A stretch of 7,969 bases of DNA from Acidobacteriota bacterium. Its GTDB lineage: Bacteria > Acidobacteriota > Blastocatellia > Pyrinomonadales > Pyrinomonadaceae. The stretch's first letter is position 1. Each line of letters starts with the position of its first letter. Of the stretch, positions 1 through 7,270 are shown in pieces. The stretch is taken from contig SXVE01000132.1 of assembly GCA_005790265.1 (NCBI GenBank), positions 1 to 7,969 on the forward strand. The letters are read 5' to 3'. The notes beneath the pieces are model-generated. The model ran no database searches. It had not been told where the DNA came from and saw only the letters and a program-made list of their open reading frames with translations. A program made the translations under genes and the position numbers.

Positions 1-1121
1 ATTTGATTTCGGGCGTGCTCGCCGGGATGTTCATTTTTATAATGTGTGTCACCGGCGCGCTGCTTTCATTTGAATCGAACATTTTGAAAGCCGCCGAAAG
101 CGAAATGCGCACGGTTGAAATTCCGGCGGAAAACCTGTCGCGGCTTTCGATCAATGAAATCGTGGCGAAAGTCATCGAAGCCAAACAGAACGCGAAACCG
201 TCGAATATCACTTTGCAAAACGACCGCACGGCGGCGGCGACCGTCGCTCTCGGGCGCGAAGGACAAGTTTTCGTGAATCCGTACACCGGAGTGATTACCG
301 GCGAAGGCGCAAAAGGCTGGCGCGCGTTTTTTCGTTTCAACACGGATTTGCATCGTTGGCTGCTGATGTCGGGCGACAGCCGAGCGGTCGGCAAAGGTTT
401 GAACGATGCGGCGAATCTGTTGTTTTTATTTCTGGCGATTTCCGGTGTTTACATCTGGTTTCCGCGCCAGTGGACGCGCAAACATCTCGCGCCGATTCTG
501 TGGTTTCGCCGCACGAATTCGGGCAAAGCGCGCGATTTCAACTGGCACAACGTCATCGGTTTCTGGACTTCGCTCGTGCTCATCATTTTGACCGTGACCG
601 GCGCGATAATTTCTTATCAATGGGCGGGAAATCTGCTTTACACGCTGACCGGCAACGAACTGCCACAACAACAGCAAGCGCCGCCGAACCAGCCAAGTCC
701 GAATCAAATGGCGGATCAAACGGCGTTCGTTTTGCCGGAAAATCTCGAAAATTCCGTCCAAACCGCGCAGAATCACACGAACTGGAAATCCATCGCGCTG
801 CGTTTGCCGATTGCCAAAGATGCGGCTGTTTTTACGATTGACGAAGGAATTTACTGGAATATGTTCGGGCGTTCGACGCTGACGGTGGATGCGAAAACCG
901 GACAAGTCCAAAAATGGGAACCGTACGGCGAACAAAACGCCGCGCGACAACTGCGTTCGTGGTCGCGCTTCACGCACACGGGCGAAACCGGCGGATTCGT
1001 CGGACAATTAATCGGTTTCATCGCCTGCATCGGCGGCGCGTTTTTGGTTTATACGGGAATTTCGCTGGCTCTGCGAAGATTCTGGAATTGGCGCAGAAAA
1101 ACTAGTTCGGAACAAGTTTAA
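1..1121 (+). CDS. PepSY-associated transmembrane protein (5' end outside window)
   Basis: Inner-membrane protein of the PepSY_TM family. These proteins are often linked to iron/siderophore uptake or membrane redox, but the substrate cannot be read here. The reading frame is open from base 3, whose codon is TTG. The first visible residues (LISGVLAGMF, then CVTGALLSFE) match the interior of the first helix of this family, so the true start and the usual KLHxWLG-like segment lie upstream and TTG is probably not the start. In the visible 372 residues, hydrophobic helices lie at about 2-24, 135-153, 184-205 and 331-358. Family-type motifs include LHRWLL (116-121), WHN (181-183) and THTGE (324-328). 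Two soluble loops, about 25-134 and 206-330, carry the PepSY-like regions; the second has a Gln/Pro-rich stretch at 222-234. It converges on the glycosyltransferase gene. Family is confident; specific role is not. Confidence 0.85.
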   Translation, partial: LISGVLAGMFIFIMCVTGALLSFESNILKAAESEMRTVEIPAENLSRLSINEIVAKVIEAKQNAKPSNITLQNDRTAAATVALGREGQVFVNPYTGVITGEGAKGWRAFFRFNTDLHRWLLMSGDSRAVGKGLNDAANLLFLFLAISGVYIWFPRQWTRKHLAPILWFRRTNSGKARDFNWHNVIGFWTSLVLIILTVTGAIISYQWAGNLLYTLTGNELPQQQQAPPNQPSPNQMADQTAFVLPENLENSVQTAQNHTNWKSIALRLPIAKDAAVFTIDEGIYWNMFGRSTLTVDAKTGQVQKWEPYGEQNAARQLRSWSRFTHTGETGGFVGQLIGFIACIGGAFLVYTGISLALRRFWNWRRKTSSEQV

Positions 1122-1131
1122 GAACAAAAAC

Positions 1132-1252
1132 GAAGAAATGGGACACGGATTGAGCGGATTGGGCGGATAAGAGCGGATAAATCTTTATAATTATAAAAAT
1201 AAATCCGTGAAATCCCGTGCTTTCATCTGTCAAATCCGTGTCCCATTTCTTC
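1132..1252. repeat. Long imperfect palindromic repeat element (REP/MITE-like)
   Basis: A perfect 20-bp inverted repeat frames this element: left arm 1132-1151, right arm 1233-1252. The interior is also roughly self-complementary. The left half carries GGAT units at 1144-1151, 1152-1160, 1161-1170 and 1171-1180. The right half carries matching ATCC-type units at 1201-1209, 1210-1219 and 1232-1240, with a degenerate one at 1220-1231. A perfect AT palindrome at 1184-1197 sits almost at the centre. The whole could fold as one long hairpin. It starts 11 bp after the PepSY stop codon and ends one base before the glycosyltransferase stop codon, so as RNA it may also act as a bidirectional terminator or transcript stabiliser. 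Mobility is inferred: no target-site duplication or transposase is visible. Confidence 0.75.
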
Positions 1253-1253
1253 A

Positions 1254-2384
1254 CTATAAATTGCTGCTCAAAAGTTTATTGACAATCTCGCTTGCCGCGT
1301 GCGGGCGCGCAAAATTCGCGACGTTTGCTTTCATTTGACTAAATCGTTTTTCATCTTTAACGAGTTCGTCTATTTTATAAGCCAAAACAGGCAAATTATT
1401 GCAGCGAATCGCGCAGCCGCGTTCCAAAAGATGATCGGAATTGCGTTCTTCCTGACCGGGAATCGGGTTGACGATGACGAACACGAGATTTTTTGCGAGC
1501 GCTTCGCTTGTCGTTAATCCGCCGGGCTTGCCGACGATTAAATCCGCCGCCGACATATATTCGTCCATTTCCCGCGTATAGCCGATCAATTTAAAGTCAA
1601 CACGTTCATTGTTTAATTTCTTAGCGGCGAGCTTTTCGAGTTTGGTTTTCAATTCTTCGTTGCGTCCGCACATCGCTAAAATCTGCGCCGGAGTTCCGAG
1701 TTCGCTCAACGCCTGAAGAAGATGCTCGATGTTGCCGACGCCGAAACCTCCCGCCGAAACGAGAATCGTCAGTTTTTCCCGGTTCAAACCGAACTTTTCG
1801 CGCATCGCTCGTTTATCTTTCGTTTCCGCAAAAATCGGATCAATCGGAATGCCCGAAACGAAAATCTTTTCCGGCGGAATGCCGATTTTTGAAAGATGAA
1901 TTTTCGTTTCATCGAGCGCGACGAAATATTGCTCGTAATGATGCGCGAGCCACATCGCGTGCGCGTCGAAATCGGTAACGACAATCGCCTGCGGAAAATT
2001 TATTTTGTTTTTCGATTTGAGCCACGAAATGATTTCCGACGGCAAAAAATGCGTGCAAATCGCCAGATCGGGTTTTTCCTTTTTGAGCAGATTGATAAAC
2101 GGTAGCGTATTTAATCTGTCCAAAGCCAGCCTGCGCCGCTCGTTTTCCCACGGTTTATCGAGCGTGTCATACATCCAGCCCAAAACTTCCGGCATCGTGT
2201 TGACCATTTCGAGATACGCTTTGCCGTAAAGACGGCGAAAAAGCGGATTCGTGTAATTTAAAACGTCCACGTTTTTTATTTCGGCGTTCGGCTGGCGCAA
2301 TCGAAAAGATTTTTCAACGGCTTCGGCGGCGCGCAGATGTCCAGCGCCGACCGAAGCGGAAAGAATCAGAACTTTTTTGAACAT
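1254..2384 (-). CDS. MGDG synthase/UgtP-like glycosyltransferase (GT28 family)
   Basis: GT-B-fold glycosyltransferase of the family that includes plant MGDG synthase and Bacillus UgtP. It probably transfers a sugar from a UDP-sugar to diacylglycerol or another lipid at the inner face of the membrane. The 376 residues are a full-length two-domain protein. The N-terminal acceptor domain has the GAGH loop (13-16), THFLP (111-115) and TDFDAH (137-142). The C-terminal donor domain has SAGGFG (210-215), GKPGG with downstream SEA (285-295), and PGQEERN (309-315), the family's nucleotide-sugar site. There is no signal peptide or membrane helix, as expected for a peripheral enzyme. The ATG gives the canonical beta-strand plus GAGH start; no Shine-Dalgarno is seen, only a T-rich run then CCAAATACT. 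Divergent from cphB, convergent with the PepSY gene. The exact sugar and lipid cannot be determined; a MurG-type role is less likely given the MGDG-type N-domain. Confidence 0.85.
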   Translation of the reverse strand: MFKKVLILSASVGAGHLRAAEAVEKSFRLRQPNAEIKNVDVLNYTNPLFRRLYGKAYLEMVNTMPEVLGWMYDTLDKPWENERRRLALDRLNTLPFINLLKKEKPDLAICTHFLPSEIISWLKSKNKINFPQAIVVTDFDAHAMWLAHHYEQYFVALDETKIHLSKIGIPPEKIFVSGIPIDPIFAETKDKRAMREKFGLNREKLTILVSAGGFGVGNIEHLLQALSELGTPAQILAMCGRNEELKTKLEKLAAKKLNNERVDFKLIGYTREMDEYMSAADLIVGKPGGLTTSEALAKNLVFVIVNPIPGQEERNSDHLLERGCAIRCNNLPVLAYKIDELVKDEKRFSQMKANVANFARPHAASEIVNKLLSSNL

Positions 2385-2388
2385 AGTA

Positions 2389-2410
2389 TTTGGAAAAAAA
2401 AGCGGCGTTT
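2389..2410 (-). repeat. Stray copy of a terminator half-arm upstream of the glycosyltransferase
   Basis: Read on the minus strand this is AAACGCCGC followed by eight T and CCAAA. It matches 6204-6226 on the plus strand over 22 of 23 positions, with one base missing from the T/A run. At the second site the sequence is the 3' arm and U-tract of the cphA terminator. Here the partner arm (GCGGCG) is absent, so no terminator hairpin can form. It ends five bases before the glycosyltransferase ATG. Shared ancestry, as a dispersed or recombined fragment, is inference. Confidence 0.45.
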
Positions 2411-2532
2411 ATGTATTCTTACGTCAGGCTTTAACTGAAAAATCGAAACGGCTTGATGATAAGCCGAAAACCGTCGTTGATTCAAGAAAAATTATTTTTA
2501 ATGATTCTGAATTTATCGAAATAATATTTGTT

Positions 2533-2538
2533 TATAAT
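2533..2538 (+). promoter_or_regulatory. cphB: Candidate -10 box for cphB/cphA
   Basis: An exact TATAAT lies 28 bp before the cphB ATG, within the 182-bp AT-rich divergent spacer between the glycosyltransferase and cphB. Transcription would begin near 2545 and leave a leader of about 20 bases. No good -35 hexamer is seen at 16-18 bp spacing; the nearest upstream sequence (around 2507-2515) is weak. A six-bp-stem hairpin with a GATGAT loop at 2449-2466 lies further upstream and could be an operator or an accident. In AT-rich spacer DNA a chance TATAAT is plausible. Confidence 0.35.
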
Positions 2539-2566
2539 TGAGCGGCAAACATAAAATAAAAAAATA

Positions 2567-3421
2567 ATGGAAGAACGTATTCATCGCGAAGTCGTCGGCG
2601 GACATCTGCTCGTGATCGGCGGCGCGGAAGATAAATATAACGAACGGCGCATCTTAAAGAAGTTTCTCGAACTCGCGGGCGGCGAAAACGCGGAGATTTT
2701 AATCGTTCCGGTCGCGTCGGATTTCCCGGAATTCGCGGCTGACATTTATGTGCAGGCATTTCGCCGGTTGGGCGTGGCGAATCCGCGCGTGCTGCGCGCG
2801 ACTTCGCGGCAAGACGTTTTTCAAGCGGATGCCGACGCGCTGCTCGACGGCGTGACCGGCGTTTTTATGACGGGCGGCGATCAGATGCGGCTCGTTTCCA
2901 TTTTGGGCGGCACCAAATTCGCGCAGATTTTGCGAAAAATGGCGGCGGAAACAAATCTGGTTTTAGCCGGAACGAGCGCCGGAGCCGCCGGAATGTCAAC
3001 TTCGATGATCGTGCGCGGCGAATCAACGCCGCATCCGCAAAAAAATTCGGTGCGGCTTTCGCCCGGTCTCGGAATGCTCAGCAACATTATTATTGACCAG
3101 CATTTTACCGAGCGCGGTCGCATCAGCCGCTTGATTACAGCGGTTTCCTACAATCCTTATAATCTCGGCATCGGCATTGACGAAAACACGGCGATTATTC
3201 TCGACAACGAAGGCGTTTTGGAAGTTTTCGGCAACGGAACCGTGACGATTGTTGACGGCTCGCAAATCACTTACAACGAAATCGCCGAAGTGGACGAACA
3301 TCAAGCGTTTAGCGTCTGCGGCGTGCAGCTGCACATTTTGGGCGACGGCTTGGTTTACGATTACTTCGGTCGAACGCCGATGCAGCCGCCGAACGAGTTT
3401 CTTTTGCCGGATATTGAGTAA
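2567..3421 (+). CDS. cphB: Cyanophycinase (peptidase family S51)
   Basis: Cytoplasmic serine exopeptidase that degrades cyanophycin to beta-Asp-Arg dipeptides. The 284 residues are close to the usual bacterial length. Visible motifs in order: VIGGAEDK (17-23 region), MTGGDQ (101-106), the nucleophile elbow GTSAGA (135-140) with Ser137, DQHFTERGRISRL (177-189) and GIDEN (203-207). From memory, the substrate-binding residues of the Synechocystis enzyme are Gln101, Asp172, Gln173, Arg178, Arg180 and Arg183 with Ser132. At a constant +5 offset all are present here (Gln106, Asp177, Gln178, Arg183, Arg185, Arg188). That separates it from the Asp-specific dipeptidase PepE of the same family. ATG was chosen because the protein begins shortly before the conserved GGHLLVIGG strand; upstream is A-rich with no Shine-Dalgarno. 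It precedes cphA on the same strand and is probably co-transcribed with it. Confidence 0.95.
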   Translation: MEERIHREVVGGHLLVIGGAEDKYNERRILKKFLELAGGENAEILIVPVASDFPEFAADIYVQAFRRLGVANPRVLRATSRQDVFQADADALLDGVTGVFMTGGDQMRLVSILGGTKFAQILRKMAAETNLVLAGTSAGAAGMSTSMIVRGESTPHPQKNSVRLSPGLGMLSNIIIDQHFTERGRISRLITAVSYNPYNLGIGIDENTAIILDNEGVLEVFGNGTVTIVDGSQITYNEIAEVDEHQAFSVCGVQLHILGDGLVYDYFGRTPMQPPNEFLLPDIE

Positions 3422-3449
3422 ATACATCGTTTTTTAGACGAATGTATTT
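3420..3449 (+). other. AT-rich hairpin between cphB and cphA
   Basis: An 8-bp inverted repeat (3420-3427 with 3442-3449) is extended by two C-G pairs across a one-base bulge, leaving a 9-base loop of mostly T. It overlaps the last base of the cphB stop codon. The stem is AT-rich and no T-run follows it, so it is a poor intrinsic terminator. It may tune or protect the bicistronic message. No clear promoter for cphA is visible in the remaining spacer, which supports co-transcription. Confidence 0.3.
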
Positions 3450-3512
3450 GTTATGTCGGTTATCTAACTTTCGATCTTTAAAACATCAACTAAAATAAAT
3501 TCCTTAAAATTT

Positions 3513-6140
3513 ATGAAAATACTGGAAATCAGAACACTGCGCGGAGCTAATTACTGGAGCGGTTACTGGAAGCGTCTGATTATTATGCGCCTCGATATTG
3601 AGGATTATGAGGAGAAGCCGACTGATAAAATCGAAGGTTTTTTCGAGCGAATGAAAGAGTTAATGCCTTCGCTTCGTTCGCACGGATGCAGTTATAAAGA
3701 GGAAACCGGTTTTTACCGCCGCGTCGAAGAGGGAACTTGGGCGGGACACGTCATCGAGCATTTCGCGCTCGAAATGCAGACGCTCGCCGGAATGGATGTC
3801 GGTTACGGCAGAACGAGGGAAACCGGCGAAAAAGGAATTTACAACGTCGTTTTCGCGTATAAGGAAGAGGAAGTCGGGCGGTATTCGGCGCGCGCTGCCG
3901 TTAAACTTTTTCTCGATCTGGCGGAAGGAAAATCGCTCGATGAACTGAAAAAAATTCTCACGGACGAAATTCAGGCGATGCGCGAGTTGCGCGAAGACGT
4001 TCGATTCGGTCCGAGCACGGCTTCAATCGTCGAGGAAGCCGAGCGGCGCGGCATTCCGTATATTCGCCTCAACGACCGCGCCTTAATTCAGCTCGGTTAC
4101 GGGAAAAATCAGCGCCGCATTCAGGCGACGACGACCGACCGGACGAATATGATTTCGGTTGATATTGCGGGCAACAAAGCGGCGACGAAAAAACTGCTCG
4201 GCGAAATGGGCATTCCCGTGCCGAAAGGCTACGCCATCAGCGAAGAAAAAGAACTCGAATCAACGGTTAAAGCCGTCGGTTTTCCGCTGGTCGTTAAACC
4301 GCTCGACGCCAATCACGGCAAAGGCGCGTCAATCGGTTTGACGACCATCGAAGAAGCGCGTACGGCGTTTCATAAAGCCAAAGAATATTCGCGCCGCGTG
4401 ATCGTCGAGAAAATGCTCGTCGGCGAAGATTTTCGCGCGCTCGTCGTGGACAACAAACTCGTCGCGGTCGCTGAGAGAACTCCGGCGCACGTCGTCGGCG
4501 ACGGCGCGAGCACGGTGCAGCAATTGATTGACAAGGAAAACGAAAATCCGTTGCGCGGTTACGGTCACGAAAAAGTTTTGACCTTGATTACGGTTGATTC
4601 GCACACGCGCAATTTGCTGGCGGCGAAAAATTACACGCTCGAAACCGTCGTTCCCGACGGCGAGATTTTGTATCTCAAAGCGACGGCGAATCTTTCGACC
4701 GGCGGAACGGCGATTGACCGCACGGACGACACGCATCCGGCGAATGTTTTTTTATTCGAGCGCATTGCGAAAATCGTCGGACTCGACGTTGCCGGAATTG
4801 ACGTAATGGCGCCGAACGTGTCCGAACCGCTGGTGGAAAACGGCGGCGGAATCATCGAAATCAATGCCGCGCCCGGTTTCCGAATGCATCTCGCGCCGTC
4901 GAAAGGCATTGGCAGAAACGTCGCCGAACACGTTGTTGATATGCTTTTTCCGACCGGAAAACCGGCGCGTATTCCGATTATCGCGATTACCGGAACGAAC
5001 GGAAAAACGACGACGACGCGCCTGATCGCGCATATCATTCGCGGCAGCGGCTGCGTTGTCGGTTTCACGACGACCGACGGCACTTATATTCAAAATAATC
5101 AAATCGTCACCGGCGACAATACCGGACCGGTCTCGGCGCAGCTCGTTTTGAAAGATCCGTCGGTGCAGGTCGCGGTTTTGGAAACGGCGCGTGGCGGAAT
5201 CATTCGTTCCGGTCTCGGTTACGATCACACGGATATTGCCGTCGTCACCAACGTCGCCGCCGATCATCTCGGTTTGAAAGACATTAACTCGCTCGAAGAT
5301 TTGGCGCGCGTCAAATCGGTCGTGCCGCGCAGCGTTTCGCGTCACGGTTTTGCGGTGCTCAACGCCGAAGATCCGAACGTGTATGCGATGCGCAAAAAAG
5401 TTGACGGCAAATGCGTTTATTTCGCGATGGACGAAGACAACGAACACATTCGCCGCAACGCACGGCGCGGCGGTTTGTCGTGCATTTACGAAAACGGCTA
5501 CATTACGATTTTGAAAGGAAAATGGAAAGTTCGCGTCGAACAGGCGGTTAATATTCCTTCAACTTACGGCGGACGCGCCGGATTTATGGTGCAGAACGCG
5601 CTGGCGGCGACGCTTGCGTGTTTCGTGCACGGCATTTCGCTCGAAGATATTCGCGTCGGTTTGACGACGTTCAACGCGGGAACGGCGCAGACGCCCGGAC
5701 GACTCAACTTTATCGAAGTCGGCGACGTCACCGTGCTGGTTGATTACGCGCATAATCCGGCGGGTTTAACGGCACTGCAAAACTTTATCAAACAGCTGCC
5801 TTACACGAAACAGACGGTTGTTTTAAACGGAACCGGCGACCGCCGCGACGAAGATTTGCGCGAAATGGGCAGATTATGCGCGGCGCATTTCGACAGCATC
5901 GTCATCCGGCGCGGGCATTATCTGCGCGGGCGAGACGAGCAGAATATGTATCAAATTTTGCAAGAAGGAATAAAATCGAGCGGCAGAGAAGAAGTGACCG
6001 TCAAATTAATTCCCGAAAGCTACGAAGCGATTGATTACGCCGTCAGTCAATCGAAAATGGGCGAACTCGTCGTCGTTCTCGGCGACGGCGTGCCGAATGA
6101 TCTTTCAATTATCAACAAACTGCGTGACAAAGCGCATTAA
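3513..6140 (+). CDS. cphA: Cyanophycin synthetase
   Basis: Cytoplasmic ATP-dependent ligase that extends multi-L-arginyl-poly-L-aspartate, adding Asp to the backbone and Arg to each side chain. At 875 residues it is full length for CphA1. Domains: N-domain about 1-160, starting with the hallmark TLRGANYWS (8-16); ATP-grasp domain about 215-480 with KPLDANHGKG (262-271) and IEINAAPGFRMH (448-459); Mur-ligase-like domain about 487-875 with P-loop GTNGKTTTT (494-502), ETARGG (557-562), GRLN (729-732), DYAHNPAG (744-751) and GDRRDE (775-780). The N-domain has GHVIEH (78-83), giving HxxEH at His79, Glu82 and His83, the type of metal site reported to make primers in some CphA1 enzymes. The ATG gives the canonical N-terminus; no Shine-Dalgarno precedes it. 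It lies 91 bp after cphB and ends at a strong terminator. No inactivating change is visible. Confidence 0.97.
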   Translation: MKILEIRTLRGANYWSGYWKRLIIMRLDIEDYEEKPTDKIEGFFERMKELMPSLRSHGCSYKEETGFYRRVEEGTWAGHVIEHFALEMQTLAGMDVGYGRTRETGEKGIYNVVFAYKEEEVGRYSARAAVKLFLDLAEGKSLDELKKILTDEIQAMRELREDVRFGPSTASIVEEAERRGIPYIRLNDRALIQLGYGKNQRRIQATTTDRTNMISVDIAGNKAATKKLLGEMGIPVPKGYAISEEKELESTVKAVGFPLVVKPLDANHGKGASIGLTTIEEARTAFHKAKEYSRRVIVEKMLVGEDFRALVVDNKLVAVAERTPAHVVGDGASTVQQLIDKENENPLRGYGHEKVLTLITVDSHTRNLLAAKNYTLETVVPDGEILYLKATANLSTGGTAIDRTDDTHPANVFLFERIAKIVGLDVAGIDVMAPNVSEPLVENGGGIIEINAAPGFRMHLAPSKGIGRNVAEHVVDMLFPTGKPARIPIIAITGTNGKTTTTRLIAHIIRGSGCVVGFTTTDGTYIQNNQIVTGDNTGPVSAQLVLKDPSVQVAVLETARGGIIRSGLGYDHTDIAVVTNVAADHLGLKDINSLEDLARVKSVVPRSVSRHGFAVLNAEDPNVYAMRKKVDGKCVYFAMDEDNEHIRRNARRGGLSCIYENGYITILKGKWKVRVEQAVNIPSTYGGRAGFMVQNALAATLACFVHGISLEDIRVGLTTFNAGTAQTPGRLNFIEVGDVTVLVDYAHNPAGLTALQNFIKQLPYTKQTVVLNGTGDRRDEDLREMGRLCAAHFDSIVIRRGHYLRGRDEQNMYQILQEGIKSSGREEVTVKLIPESYEAIDYAVSQSKMGELVVVLGDGVPNDLSIINKLRDKAH

Positions 6141-6177
6141 CTGCAATCGCCGAAACTTAAAATTTAGCGGATGAGCA

Positions 6178-6216
6178 AAAAGCGGCGTTTTGTCTGTCAG
6201 ACAAAACGCCGCTTTT
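6178..6216. terminator. Bidirectional intrinsic terminator
   Basis: A perfect palindrome: 19-bp arms 6178-6196 and 6198-6216 around a single central T at 6197. The stem core is GCGGCG/CGCCGC flanked by AT pairs. On the plus strand the stem ends in four T then ATTTT; on the minus strand it ends in five T. It sits between the convergent cphA stop (6138-6140) and the isoaspartyl peptidase stop (6233-6235), so it can end both transcripts. Confidence 0.9.
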
Positions 6217-6232
6217 ATTTTCCAAAAAAATA

Positions 6233-7270
6233 TTAAACGTAGATATCAATCGTCATCGCGCCGCCGGAAGTGATAAAAGCGCGATACATTCCGTCGGAAT
6301 TGAACGGCAGCGCGACGTTTCCAAAGCGGTCAACCGCAATCAAACCGCCTTCGCCGCCGATTTCCGTTAAGCGCGTAATCGCTTCGTCAGCCGCCTGATT
6401 TAACGCCAGATTTTTATATTTCATGCGCGCCGCCACATCGAAAGCCGTTTGCGCCGCCATAAAATATTCGCCGTGTCCGGTACAGCTGACGGCGCACGAT
6501 TGGTTTTCGGCGTAAGTTCCCGCGCCGATAATCGGCGTGTCGCCGATGCGACCGAATTTTTTGTTCGTCATTCCGCCCGTCGAAGTCGCCGCCGCCAAAT
6601 TACCGCGCCCGTCGCAGGCGACCGCGCCGACCGTGCCGATGGGTTTTGAGCCGGAAGTTTTCATCTTTTGATTTTCCGTTTGAGAATTTTGAATTTTCGA
6701 GTTGGCGTCTTGAGTTGTGTTTATTGCATCCTGGATTTTTTCATCGAGTAAAACTTGTTCTCCCGCCGTGTGATCGAGTTGGACGACGCCTTCTTCGCGG
6801 GCTTTGAGCAGCTGCTGATAACGAAAATCCGTGTAGAAATAAGCGTCGTCGGCGAGTTCGGCGTTCATCTGGCGCGCAAATTCATTGGCTCCGTCGCCCG
6901 CCAGCAGAATATGTTCGGTTTTTTCCATGACGAGCCGCGCGAGCCGCACGGGATTTTTGACGTTTTTGACGAACGCGACCGCTCCGGCGCGCAAATTTTC
7001 GCCGTTCATAATCGCCGCGTCCATTTCATTTTTTCCGTCGTGCGTAAAAACCGAACCGCGACCGGCGTTAAACAGCGGAAAATCTTCGAGTTCGCAAACC
7101 GTCTGCTGCACCGCGTCGAGCGCCGAGCCGTTTTTTTGCAGAATTTCCCACCCTTTTTCGAGCGCATTTTGCAAACCGCCGCGATATTCGGCTTCGAGTT
7201 CGGCGGTCATCAACGATTTCAAAATCGTTCCCGCGCCGCCGTGAATTGCCAGTGCCATTTTATTAATCAT
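6233..7270 (-). CDS. iaaA: Isoaspartyl peptidase / plant-type L-asparaginase (Ntn-hydrolase)
   Basis: N-terminal-nucleophile hydrolase, made as a precursor that cleaves itself before a threonine, then hydrolyses isoaspartyl dipeptides and asparagine. Next to cphB/cphA, its likely task is splitting beta-Asp-Arg into Asp and Arg. Of 345 residues, the alpha subunit starts with LAIHGGAG (7-14) and has FNAGRGSVF (67-75). The cleavage site is before Thr213 in GTVGAVA (212-218); STGGMTNK (230-237), GRIGD (240-244) and SCTGHGE (262-268) follow. Relative to E. coli EcAIII (Thr179, Thr197, Arg207, Asp210, Thr230, from memory) all five key residues recur at +34. The offset partly reflects a longer Asn/Gln/Ser/Lys-rich linker at about 177-209, just before the cleavage site. 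Met5 is an alternative start nearer the usual family N-terminus; neither start has a Shine-Dalgarno. Convergent with cphA, so separately transcribed. Confidence 0.93.
   Translation of the reverse strand: MINKMALAIHGGAGTILKSLMTAELEAEYRGGLQNALEKGWEILQKNGSALDAVQQTVCELEDFPLFNAGRGSVFTHDGKNEMDAAIMNGENLRAGAVAFVKNVKNPVRLARLVMEKTEHILLAGDGANEFARQMNAELADDAYFYTDFRYQQLLKAREEGVVQLDHTAGEQVLLDEKIQDAINTTQDANSKIQNSQTENQKMKTSGSKPIGTVGAVACDGRGNLAAATSTGGMTNKKFGRIGDTPIIGAGTYAENQSCAVSCTGHGEYFMAAQTAFDVAARMKYKNLALNQAADEAITRLTEIGGEGGLIAVDRFGNVALPFNSDGMYRAFITSGGAMTIDIYV

Noticed and set aside
356..841. Plus-strand open frame (161 codons) overlapping the PepSY gene in another frame
   Set aside because: No hydrophobic or conserved pattern; the overlapping frame encodes the helices and PepSY motifs.
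426..1007. Minus-strand open frame (193 codons) inside the PepSY gene
   Set aside because: It is antisense to a well-supported membrane protein, very Arg-rich, and matches no family I know.
1144..1240. CRISPR-like array of short repeats
   Set aside because: The units are only 8-12 bp, lack unique spacers of regular size, and are arranged as mirrored halves of a palindrome.
3450..3512. Separate promoter for cphA
   Set aside because: TTGTTA and TAAAAT-like hexamers exist but not at workable spacing from a matching partner; co-transcription from upstream of cphB is simpler.
4752..5447. Long open frame (231 codons) on the minus strand inside cphA
   Set aside because: It lies wholly antisense to clearly conserved Mur-ligase coding sequence, has an Arg/Asn/Asp-biased composition, and shows no recognisable domain; it is a codon-bias shadow.
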